From: Methylobacter sp.
GTDB taxonomy: Bacteria > Pseudomonadota > Gammaproteobacteria > Methylococcales > Methylomonadaceae
NCBI RefSeq assembly: GCF_004322395.1
Contig: NZ_SCTW01000154.1
Location: forward strand, 21,225-85,224
Direction: 5' to 3'
DNA length: 64,000 nucleotides
In this document: positions 18,630 to 27,400 of the stretch, one piece after another
How the letters are laid out: each line of letters starts with the position of its first letter
Numbering within the stretch: the first letter of the stretch is position 1
The notes under the pieces: generated by a model
Seen by the model: only the letters and a program-made list of their open reading frames with translations
Told to the model about the DNA's origin: nothing
Database searches by the model: none
Translations under genes and position numbers: made by a program

Positions 18630-21278
18630 CTAATTAAAGCTCTGCTCTCGTAACAGCACAGCAAACTCTTCCGCCGGTACAGGTGGGCTTTTGATATATC
18701 CTTGATATAAATCGCAATTTTTTCTTCGTAAAAATGCCAGTTGTTCCGGCGTTTCAACACCTTCGGCCAGGACTTTAAAGCCCAGAATATGCCCCATCGC
18801 AATAATAGTGGCGGCAATTTCCGTATCGTCTTGCAAGTGAGGAATGTCATCGATAAAACTTTTGTCGATTTTCAGCACATCCAGCGGAAAATGCTTGAGA
18901 TAAGCCAGCGACGAAAAACCGGTACCAAAATCGTCAATGGCAAGATGAATACCCTGCGAACGTAGCTTGTTCAAAAGAGCCATAACATTCTCCTGATTTT
19001 CCATCAGTCCGCTTTCAGTCATTTCCAGCTCAAGATACTCGGCCGGAAATCCAGTTTCGCTTAAGCATGTAGCAACCAAAGCGCTAATATCGCCGCGGCG
19101 GAACTGTTGCGAGGAAACGTTGACCGCCAAGGTTAGCGGAGGCAAACCTGCATCCAGCCAAAGACGGCCTTGTCTACAGGTTTCCCGTAATACCCATTCT
19201 CCGATTTCCAAAATCAGCCCCGTTTCTTCGGCGATAGGGATAAAACGCAATGGCGGAATTAAGCCTTCTACCGGGTCCTGCCAACGCACCAAGGCCTCTG
19301 CGCCGACTATATGTCCACTGGCAATATCCACCTGAGGCTGGTAGTAAACGCACAATTCCTGCTGTTCAACTGCACGACGCAGCCGCGTCTCCAATGCAAT
19401 GCGCTCGCGGGCTGCAAGCGTCTGGTCTTCGGAAAAATAAGCATAGCAGCCGCGTCCGGCATCTTTGGCTTGATATAGCGCCGCATCGGCGTGATCCATC
19501 AGTATTTCATAGCTGGCGCCATGTTCCGGATACAGGCTGATACCGATACTGGCGCCAATCTGTACATCGTTACTTTGGGTTAACTGAAAAGCCTTGCTTA
19601 AAACCAGGATGATTTCCGAGGCCACCCGGGCGGCATCTTCCGGATGAGCAATGTCCTCGAGTAGTACGACAAATTCATCGCCGCCCAAACGTGCTACCAT
19701 GTCCACGTCGCGCAATCTTGCCGAGATACGGACAGCGACTTGTTGCAGCAGTTCGTCGCCTGCCAGATGCCCCAAACTGTCGTTGACCGCTTTAAAACGA
19801 TCCAGGTCAAGCATCAGTAATGCCAGTTGCTTGCCCTCACGACGTTCTACTTCGATGCTATGTTTCAATCGCTCCTGCAACAGCCGGCGATTAGGAAGTT
19901 GGGTAAGCGGATCGTAAAAAGCCAGCTGTTTGATTTCTTCCTCGGCGGCCTTGCGTGAAGTAATGTCGGAAAAGGAGCCGACATAATGATTGACTTGTTT
20001 ACTCCGGTCTTCGGATTCTTTCACCGCCGTGATAATAAGCCATTGAGGGTACACCTCGCCATTTTTACGGCGATTCCATATTTCACCTTGCCATGCATCG
20101 GTACGATTGATGTTTTCCCACATTGCAGCATAAAAAGCCTTGTCATGCAGTCCTGAACTGAGCAAGTTGGGGTTCCTGCCGATGGCTTCCTGGGCGCTGT
20201 AGCCGGTGATTCGGGTAAATGCCTGATTGACTTTGAGGATGATATTATTTGCATCGGTGACCAGCATCGCATCCTGCAATTCAAAAGCAGTGGCGGCAAT
20301 GCGAAGGTCTACTTCATCCTGCTTTTGCTTGGTGATATCGGTAATAAAGCCGTGCCAAAGCACGGAACCATCCGTCTGTAGCTGCGGTAGGGCATTGCCG
20401 AACAACCAGCAGACAGATTCGTCGTTAAACTTCAAGCGGTATTCCTGACGCCATGGCGTTAGATTCTGTGCCGAAATCCTAAAGGAAGTCTTGAAGTTTT
20501 CCAAATCATCAGGATGTAAAGCAGCAAGTACCTTGCTCGCATCTTCGCTGACTTCTTCCGGGCTAACCCGGTAGATAGCGTGAATGGCCTCATTGGCGTA
20601 CGGAATGCAGGAACGGCCATCGGGAAATAACTGAAATTGGAATACCAGCCCAGGTACCTGGCTGGCTATTTTCTGGAGGCGATCCAGCGCATCCAGGCTT
20701 GCCTGTTCTGCTTTTTCCCGTTCAACCACTTCCTTTGCCAGCTGCATGGTGCGTGAAGAGAGCGCGTCGTACATGGAAAGCATGGTTTCGATCAGCACTT
20801 TCATTGCCCCGCTCATTTCTTGGTCGGCTTGCTTTTTAGCTTGATTTAGCGGTTTGCCTGATTGCACCGCCAACACCACCTTCGCCATACGCATGTCGGT
20901 ATCCAGAATATGAAAAGCCAGCCATTGGGTCAGAAATGTCAGAATTTCCTCAATCACCTGATCCAGTGGTCTGATGGTTTTGCTGCCCATTATTCTGTTT
21001 ACGGTAGCCAGAAATCTCCTGTGATCGTCTTTATGCTTTGTTTCCCAGGCGTCTTCAGGAAAGAATGTGTGCCATATACGTTCTTCTGCCTGAAAATGGT
21101 AAATAGCGTATTCCGCCAAGTCATTGAATACATTATTCAGTGTGGGCATGTCCGATTGATAGGCCAAGTGACCGGCCAGCACATTCAATAAATCGACCAA
21201 CTTTTGATGTTGTTCATCAATCAGCGGTACTCCAACTTCGAAATTTTTATTCCATGGAAAAACTTCAACTGAATACAT
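18630..21278 (-). CDS. Hemerythrin-PAS-PAS-GGDEF-EAL signalling protein
   Basis: An 882-aa cytoplasmic c-di-GMP protein with an oxygen-binding N-terminus. I start it at the ATG at 21278, with ACGAGAG upstream; a TTG five codons earlier is also open. The bacteriohemerythrin ligands are all present: His24, His61, Glu65, His82, His86, His123 and Asp128. After a helical linker come two PAS/PAC regions (about 215-330 and 335-450). The GGDEF domain has an intact GGDEF near 531-535 and an RLSARLRDVD region, and the EAL domain has EALVRW near 660 and DDFGTGFSSLAYLK. Both catalytic halves look intact, so it could make or break c-di-GMP in response to O2. A 21-bp tandem repeat sits 66-107 bp upstream. 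Confidence 0.92.
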   Translation of the reverse strand: MYSVEVFPWNKNFEVGVPLIDEQHQKLVDLLNVLAGHLAYQSDMPTLNNVFNDLAEYAIYHFQAEERIWHTFFPEDAWETKHKDDHRRFLATVNRIMGSKTIRPLDQVIEEILTFLTQWLAFHILDTDMRMAKVVLAVQSGKPLNQAKKQADQEMSGAMKVLIETMLSMYDALSSRTMQLAKEVVEREKAEQASLDALDRLQKIASQVPGLVFQFQLFPDGRSCIPYANEAIHAIYRVSPEEVSEDASKVLAALHPDDLENFKTSFRISAQNLTPWRQEYRLKFNDESVCWLFGNALPQLQTDGSVLWHGFITDITKQKQDEVDLRIAATAFELQDAMLVTDANNIILKVNQAFTRITGYSAQEAIGRNPNLLSSGLHDKAFYAAMWENINRTDAWQGEIWNRRKNGEVYPQWLIITAVKESEDRSKQVNHYVGSFSDITSRKAAEEEIKQLAFYDPLTQLPNRRLLQERLKHSIEVERREGKQLALLMLDLDRFKAVNDSLGHLAGDELLQQVAVRISARLRDVDMVARLGGDEFVVLLEDIAHPEDAARVASEIILVLSKAFQLTQSNDVQIGASIGISLYPEHGASYEILMDHADAALYQAKDAGRGCYAYFSEDQTLAARERIALETRLRRAVEQQELCVYYQPQVDIASGHIVGAEALVRWQDPVEGLIPPLRFIPIAEETGLILEIGEWVLRETCRQGRLWLDAGLPPLTLAVNVSSQQFRRGDISALVATCLSETGFPAEYLELEMTESGLMENQENVMALLNKLRSQGIHLAIDDFGTGFSSLAYLKHFPLDVLKIDKSFIDDIPHLQDDTEIAATIIAMGHILGFKVLAEGVETPEQLAFLRRKNCDLYQGYIKSPPVPAEEFAVLLREQSFN

Positions 21279-21343
21279 AATGCTCTCGTCCAACCTAAAA
21301 ATTTGGTTGGGTTTTTATGGTGAAAATCAAAAATATTGTAGGC

Positions 21344-21385
21344 TTATAAGTAAGCTTCAACCGATTATATGTAAGCTTTAACCGA
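21344..21385. promoter_or_regulatory. Tandem 21-bp direct repeat upstream of the hemerythrin gene
   Basis: Two head-to-tail 21-bp units of the form TTATAWGTAAGCTTYAACCG(A), differing at two positions. One unit is exactly two helical turns, which would place two protein molecules on the same DNA face. They lie 66-107 bp ahead of the ATG at 21278 in an otherwise AT-rich, gene-free 349-bp gap (21294-21642) shared with the FUN14-like gene. Confidence 0.5.
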
Positions 21386-21642
21386 TATAAACTTTGTTAG
21401 TCTAGCACGCTAAATGCCTTCGTATGAATTGCTCAGTATAGCTTTGTTTTCCGACGTGATTGAGATTAGTGATAAAATGAAACATTAACAATATGATGCA
21501 CAGTTATTTTATTAACCTAAGGCTAGTTCGGTTTTTGATAGATCGTACGGTTAAAAGCATACAATCCGTCAATCACGAAGATGGGCTTCGTACCGCATCA
21601 TGCTGAAAACTCTAATAATCACAATAGTGGAAACTCAGGATC

Positions 21643-21990
21643 ATGAATACCCATACAGTCGATGCAACACCTTCTACCGACATCTTTTCTTCGACTTTTT
21701 TAATAGGCAATGTTGGCGCGCCGTTTGTTATCGGGCTGGCGGTCGGTTACTTCGCTAAAAAAATGTTGCGCACGGCGTTGTTTTTGGGAGGTGCTGCCAT
21801 CGTACTGCTCTTTGCGGCAGAATATTATGGCGTTATCGATATAACCGATGAAAAACTGCAACATGCCGCTACTGCCGCTACGGAAGCTGCAAAAAGCTCC
21901 GGTGGGTTCCTGGTGGATCGTCTGACCAGCATTACCAGCAAAGGTATCAGCGGGGTTGGCGGATTTTTTGTCGGATTCAAGCTGGGCTAG
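21643..21990 (+). CDS. FUN14-family small membrane protein
   Basis: A 115-aa protein of the FUN14 type, known mostly as small membrane proteins of unknown bacterial function. Two membrane segments are visible (about 22-40 and 44-66), with the GAPFVIGLAVGYFAKK motif at the first. The C-terminal Gly-rich GISGVGGFFVGFKLG is typical of the family. CTCAGGATC precedes the ATG. It lies 28 bp before arsR on the same strand and may be cotranscribed with it, though no link with arsenic is known. Confidence 0.78.
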   Translation: MNTHTVDATPSTDIFSSTFLIGNVGAPFVIGLAVGYFAKKMLRTALFLGGAAIVLLFAAEYYGVIDITDEKLQHAATAATEAAKSSGGFLVDRLTSITSKGISGVGGFFVGFKLG

Positions 21991-22018
21991 TTCTCCTGGC
22001 TCATGAATCGCTATAAAT

Positions 22019-22372
22019 ATGATAACGCCAACGACTCTATTTAAATGCCTGTCAGATGAGACCCGCTTGCGCTGCGTGGTTCTGCTGCATGAAGAAGGCC
22101 GGCTCTGCGTTTGCGAGTTAACCCATGCGCTGGATTTATTGCAGCCTAAAATCTCGCGCCACCTCGCGCAATTGCGGCAGAGCAACCTGTTGCTGGACAG
22201 CCGCGAGGGACAGTGGGTGTATTATCAAATTAATCCTGAGTTACCGGCTTGGGTATTTGAGATTTTAGATGTCACCGTCAAGCAGTTCGCTACCAATGCC
22301 AAACAGCAAAAAGATAGCGGCCGCTTGCGGGCAATGGGCGATCGTCCCGAGATAACGAAATATTGCGGCTGA
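22019..22372 (+). CDS. arsR: ArsR-family arsenic-responsive repressor
   Basis: A 117-aa winged-helix repressor that leaves DNA when As(III) or Sb(III) binds. The metal-site motif LCVCEL (Cys30, Cys32) lies at the start of the recognition region, followed by LDLLQPKISRHLAQLRQSNLL (the helix-turn-helix) and the wing REGQWVYYQI. It is 56 bp upstream of arsC, and the gap holds a dyad that is a likely binding site. First metal-responsive gene of arsR-arsC-acr3. Confidence 0.92.
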   Translation: MITPTTLFKCLSDETRLRCVVLLHEEGRLCVCELTHALDLLQPKISRHLAQLRQSNLLLDSREGQWVYYQINPELPAWVFEILDVTVKQFATNAKQQKDSGRLRAMGDRPEITKYCG

Positions 22373-22388
22373 TTTTTTTTATCTTATA

Positions 22389-22408
22389 ATATTCGTTTAT
22401 CCGAATAT
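22389..22408. promoter_or_regulatory. Probable ArsR operator
   Basis: ATATTCGTTTATCCGAATAT is an inverted repeat (ATATTCG, 6-bp gap, CGAATAT) between arsR and arsC, 20 bp before the arsC ATG. Its form resembles ArsR/SmtB-type operators; assignment is inference from position and symmetry. Confidence 0.6.
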
Positions 22409-22428
22409 ATAAATGTAAGGAACAAGCC

Positions 22429-22908
22429 ATGTTAAAAGTTTTGATATTGTGTACCGGGAATTCTTGCCGAAGTGTGTTGGGCGAGGCGCTAATTAATCAT
22501 TTGGGCGGCGACCGGTTTCAGGCTTTTTCAGCCGGCAGTCATCCGACCGGTAAGGTAAATGCCAACGCACTGGCGACATTGGAACGTCACAGCATCTCAA
22601 CCGAGGGGTTTTCCAGCCAATCCTGGGATGAATTCGGCGATAAAGGCATCGATATTGCGATTACCGTTTGCGACAGTGCAGCCGGAGAAGCGTGTCCTGT
22701 CTATCTTAATAGTGTGGTCCGGGCTCATTGGGGCTTGCCCGATCCGGCTCATGTCACTGGTAGTCCTGAGGTAGTTGAAGCGGCTTTTGAAGCGACTTAT
22801 GCGGCTCTGGAAAAACGGATACACCATCTGTTGGCGTTGCCGGTTGAGACAATGTCCAAGCCTGAATTGACCGAGGCGCTAAACAAGATTGGCGCGGAAA
22901 CTCTTTGA
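22429..22908 (+). CDS. arsC: Arsenate reductase, thioredoxin-coupled (LMW-PTP type)
   Basis: A 159-aa cytosolic enzyme that reduces arsenate to arsenite. The phosphatase loop is CTGNSCR (Cys8 to Arg14), and the redox relay cysteines Cys81 and Cys89 sit in [10 protein letters not shown], the spacing of Staphylococcus pI258 ArsC. DPAHVTGS supplies the general acid Asp. GTAAGGAACAAGCC gives the ribosome site. It is 19 bp ahead of acr3. Confidence 0.92.
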   Translation: MLKVLILCTGNSCRSVLGEALINHLGGDRFQAFSAGSHPTGKVNANALATLERHSISTEGFSSQSWDEFGDKGIDIAITVCDSAAGEACPVYLNSVVRAHWGLPDPAHVTGSPEVVEAAFEATYAALEKRIHHLLALPVETMSKPELTEALNKIGAETL

Positions 22909-22927
22909 TAATTCAGGAAGCAATATC

Positions 22928-23998
22928 ATGAATGCACAATTTGATCTAATCCCGAAACGTTTGGGATTCGTAGAGCGGTTTCTGACGCTATGGATATTTA
23001 TCAGCATGGCGGGAGGGATTTCGCTGGGCTATTTCATTCCCGGTTTCACAGAGTGGCTGAGCCGCTTTCAAGTGGGAACCACCTCCATGCCTATCGCTAT
23101 CGGCCTGATACTAATGATGTACCCGCCGCTGGCCAAGGTGCGTTACGAGGAATTACCCAAGGTTTTTAAGAACACCAAGATTTTGCTGCTGTCCCTGATC
23201 CAAAACTGGGTAATCGGCCCGGTGCTGATGTTTACGCTGGCCGTTATCTTTCTTAGGGATTACCCGGAGTATATGGTGGGGCTGATTATCATCGGCTTGG
23301 CCCGTTGCATTGCGATGGTGTTGGTCTGGAACGAGCTGGCTGAGGGCGACACCGAATATTGCGCTGGTTTAGTGGCGTTCAACTCCATCTTCCAGATGTT
23401 ATTCTTTTCCGTTTATGCGTATGTTTTCGTCACTGTCTTGCCGGATTGGTTGGGGATCGCTTCCGGTCTTGAAGTTCAGGTTACCATGATCCAAGTCGCT
23501 AAAAGCGTGCTGATTTACTTAGGCATTCCTTTTTTCGGCGGCATGTTCACGCGTTTTTTTCTAGTGCGGCGCAAGGGTTTACAGTGGTATGAGGAAACGT
23601 TCATGCCGAAAATCAGCCCGGTTACCCTGATTGCGCTGCTGTTCACCATTCTGGTCATGTTCTCTCTCAAAGGCGAATATATTGTGCAGTTGCCTATGGA
23701 TGTGGCGCGCATTGCCATACCGCTGATCATCTACTTTCTGATCATGTTTCTGGTCACGTTTTATATGTCGGCCAACTCAGGGGCAGGGTATCGCATTAGC
23801 GCCACGCTGTCGTTTACCGCTGCCGGTAATAATTTCGAGTTAGCCATCGCGGTGGCTATCGCGGTTTTCGGGCTGCAATCAGGAGAAGCGTTTGCCGCAG
23901 TGATTGGCCCTTTGGTAGAAGTTCCGGTATTGATCGGGTTGGTTAAAGCTGCGCTTTATTTTAGACAGCACTTCCATCTTTCGCCTGCATTCAAGTAG
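22928..23998 (+). CDS. acr3: Arsenite efflux permease Acr3
   Basis: A 356-aa ten-helix inner-membrane carrier that exports arsenite. I use the ATG at 22928 (TCAGGAAGCAATATC upstream) because the open frame further upstream overlaps arsC and is not family-like. The conserved Cys127 lies in [16 protein letters not shown] of the fourth helix, and [28 protein letters not shown] is the second signature region. It completes the arsRC-acr3 unit; a hairpin at about 24082-24102 follows. Confidence 0.93.
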   Translation: MNAQFDLIPKRLGFVERFLTLWIFISMAGGISLGYFIPGFTEWLSRFQVGTTSMPIAIGLILMMYPPLAKVRYEELPKVFKNTKILLLSLIQNWVIGPVLMFTLAVIFLRDYPEYMVGLIIIGLARCIAMVLVWNELAEGDTEYCAGLVAFNSIFQMLFFSVYAYVFVTVLPDWLGIASGLEVQVTMIQVAKSVLIYLGIPFFGGMFTRFFLVRRKGLQWYEETFMPKISPVTLIALLFTILVMFSLKGEYIVQLPMDVARIAIPLIIYFLIMFLVTFYMSANSGAGYRISATLSFTAAGNNFELAIAVAIAVFGLQSGEAFAAVIGPLVEVPVLIGLVKAALYFRQHFHLSPAFK

Positions 23999-24067
23999 CT
24001 TATACAGGTAATCTCCGTTCCCAGCAAAATCTGCATTAGCAATTGCCGAGGTGAAATACCTGTTGCC

Positions 24068-24207
24068 TGTAGGCAAAAAAAATGCGGCTGATTAGGCCGC
24101 ATAAAGAAGGATATAAAACTCTGAATCCCGAGGAGGGAATTTGCATCTCAAGAGTTGTATATATATTAGTAAAAATACTTAGGTGATGGAATGTGGCAAA
24201 TTGCCGC
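24068..24207. repeat. Left copy of a 140-bp direct repeat flanking the oxidase island
   Basis: Nearly the same sequence recurs in the same orientation at 48133-48272. Both start at TGTAGGCAAAAAAA and end near ATTGYCGC. Each contains a 7-bp stem ATGCGGC/GCCGCAT, here usable as the acr3 terminator, and then a GAGGAGGGAATTTGCATCTC segment and a long AT run. About a dozen differences are visible over 140 bp, while the DNA outside is unrelated. Confidence 0.88.
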
Positions 24208-24272
24208 GTGTCAGAATGTCGCAGATTTATGTCAAAAATATCTAAGTACTAGTTCGTAATAGATGAATATTT

Positions 24273-24326
24273 CAGGTTTTTACCTGACTTTTAAGCTCTT
24301 TTTTTAGGGTTTTACCCGATTCTTAA
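24273..24326. promoter_or_regulatory. Two tandem dyad motifs ahead of the MofA-type gene
   Basis: CAGGTTTTTACCTGACTT (24273) and TAGGGTTTTACCCGATTCTT (24305) are two versions of one motif, an AGGT/ACCT-type dyad followed by GAYTYTTAA. They are 32 bp apart, about three helical turns. Related pairs occur at 40029-40072 and near 47930-47975, upstream of the other oxidase operons, so this may be the binding site of a shared regulator. Confidence 0.5.
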
Positions 24327-24364
24327 TCGCCTTCCCAAGTTGTATTGTTGGGTCATCTCATAAA

Positions 24365-24382
24365 TGCATTGTTAACAATGCA
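24365..24382. promoter_or_regulatory. 18-bp perfect palindrome in the mofA leader
   Basis: TGCATTGTTAACAATGCA is perfectly self-complementary and lies 50-67 bp before the mofA ATG. It could be an operator or simply part of the transcript leader. Confidence 0.4.
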
Positions 24383-24431
24383 AAAGCTGAGAGCCACTCA
24401 ACACTGCTTGAACAAATCCGGGAGGGAAATT

Positions 24432-27400
24432 ATGAAATCACACCCCAACGTTCAGACCAAAACCCAATTCCAAAGCGCATCGCTTGCTAAGCTGTGTTTA
24501 TTAATATTGGCGCTAGCGGCAACCGGTCTAGCTCAGGCTGCTCAGAATTGTATAACCGCTGATGTGGTTGCGTTAGATCAAACTTTCTATTACAACCGGC
24601 TTGGCGCAATGAATCCTTCGGGGATGATTTATGCATTGAAGCGCGATGTGGTTGCAATAGATGGAGCGTCGCAACCATCTCCTGGAAACGCAATGTTGCG
24701 AGCCGGCAAGCGGCCAAGACCATTAGTGCTGCGTGTTAATGAAGGCGGTTGTTTAACTGTCAACTTCACCAACTGGCTAAGTATGCCGAATACCGGCACC
24801 GGTACTGTTCCTGACCCTACCGCTCCCGATATACATGATCCCAACGTGATAGAGGCTGAAACTGTCACTGGCCCGGCCACGCGCACCGCATCATTTCATG
24901 TGATCGGCATGCAGTTGGAAGGCATAGAGTCGGACGGCTCGAATGTAGGTAATAACAGCAATAGCTTGGCGAACCCAGGCGAAACCAAAACCTACACCTT
25001 TTACGCGCAGAAAGAAGGCACCTATTTCGCTTACAGTACGGCAGCGACGACAGGAGGCGAAGGCAATGGCGGCTCACTGGCTCATGGCTTGTTCGGTGCG
25101 GTCCATGTAGAAAACAAGGGCGCACAATGGTACCGCAGCCAGGTTACGGAACAGGATTTGGCGTTAGCCGCAACAGGCTCTACCAAATCGGAAGCGGATG
25201 GGAAATATTACCCGGTTATCGATTACGAAGCCGTTTATCCCGCTGTTGAAACCCGAAAATCGGCCGAGCAACTTAGTTTAACTGCCAATCCGGATGGCAC
25301 CACCACTAAGGCAGTCATGACCAAACTGACCAGCAATATCGGTTTTATTAGCGAGGATAAAGGTAGAGTCTTGATCTGGGAGAATGGCAAGGCGAATATT
25401 AAAGATGTTCTTGCCGACGGCTCGGCCACAATAGATGGAGCCTTTAACAGCGAGATATTGCCATATACCTGGAAGATCGAAGGCACTGAGCCCCATCCTT
25501 TCGCAGGCACACCGATACTGAATATGCTGGATGGCACCAAAATCGTTCATTCCGATCTTAACGCGATCATTACCGGAAGCAACCTAGGTCCCTTCGAAAC
25601 AAAACAGGAACCCAACAATGCAGTCTATCCGGGACGCACCGACCCGTTCCGGGAATTTACCGTTATTTTTCACGACGAGATCAAGGCTGTGCAGGCATTT
25701 CCGGCTTGGTATAACGATCCGGCTTTCATCCACACTTTGCACAGCGTCAGGGACGGTTTTGCGATGAATTACGGTTCAGGCGGTATCGGCTCGGAAATTA
25801 TCGCCAACCGGTTAAAACTCGGTCCGATGAAAGACTGTGTCGAGTGCAAATATGAAGAATTCTTTTTAACTTCCTGGGTGCTGGGCGATCCGGCAATGGT
25901 GGTCGATGTGCCGGCGACCGTTAATGCCAATGGAATGGGCGTGGTTGAGAATCCCCAGTTCGCGACCAAAGCTTACTTCCCGGACGATCCGTCCAACGTT
26001 CACCACAGTTACCTCAATGACCGGGTGAAGTTCAGGAATCTGCACGCAGGCCCCAAGGAGCATCACATTTTCCACCTGCACGCCCACCAATGGCTGCATA
26101 GCCCCGATAGCGACAACTCCGCCTATCTGGACAGCCAGAGCATCGGGCCGGGCAGCGGTTATACCTATGAAATTGCCCATCACGGCAGTGGCAACCGTAA
26201 CCGGACAGTCGGAGATTCGATATTTCATTGCCATTTTTACCCTCACTTTGCCCAGGGTATGTGGGAGTTATGGCGAGTACATGACGTACTGGAGACCGGC
26301 ACCGTATTAGCCACGGACGGCAGGCCGGCTCAAGGTTCCAGGGCGCTGCCGGATTATGAAATCAAGGCGGGAACCCCGATACCGGCTTTGGTGCCTATGC
26401 CGACGATGGCAATGGCGCCGCTACCAGGCGCCAAGGCAGAGATTGAATACAGTGCGGGTCAGCCGACCGGCCAAATTAAGTTACCTGAAGTGGCAACGGG
26501 TAATCCTGGGTATCCGTTTTTTATTCCCGGTATTGCCGGACACCGTCCGCCGCACCCACCGATGGATACTATTGTTGATGGCGGTCTGCCCCGTCATATC
26601 GTCACCGGCGGTACGGCAACCAGCTATCAGGAACGGGATAATTTCAACAAAATTCTTAATACCTTAGCCGCAAAGAAGCTGCCTGAATCGGGAACACCGT
26701 GGGAGAGACAGGCCATGCTATTTCATGGCGGCGACGGCGTTACAGCGGGGCCGAAGCATCACACCACGCCGAAACCGAATGGCGGAACCGGGTCATTCAA
26801 AGTCAACGGCTTGCCAGCGGTTGCCGGCGCACCCTATGCCGACCCGTGCATTAACGATGCCCAGCAGCCTGCTACCGGTAAGAATCGTTTTTATCATGCT
26901 GCGGCTATTCAGCTGGATGTCAAAATGAACAAGACGGCCTGGCATTTTCCGCAACAGCGCATTCTGACTTTATGGGACGATGTGGCAGCTACGATTGATG
27001 GAATCAGGCCTCCCGAACCGATGTTTTTTAGAGCCAACAGCGGCGAGTGCATCATTTTTGAACACACCAACCTGGTTCCAAATGTTTATAAAAAGGACGC
27101 TTTCCAAGTCGAGACGCCGACCGATATTATCGGCCAGCATATTCATTTGGTTAAATTCGATGCAACATCGTCCGACGGTTCCGGCAACGGTTGGAATTAT
27201 GAAGACGGCACTTTCAGTCCCGAAGAAATTCATGAGCGTCAGGTTGCGCTTAATGAACCCTCAGGCCAATGGTTGGACCCTGAAAATGTAAATGCCGCTA
27301 AACCTGGTATATGCAAATTGACAGGATTTGAAAAAGGTAAGGGAACTTGTATACAAACCACAATACAACGATGGTACGCCGATGATGTGACGAACAACGT

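Noticed and set aside
21344..21385. CRISPR-like repeat
   Set aside because: Only two 21-bp units in direct contact, no spacers, and no cas genes in the window.
24345..24431. Longer N-terminus for the MofA-type oxidase
   Set aside because: The extra 29 codons cover an 18-bp palindrome and precede a good ribosome site and signal peptide at 24432.
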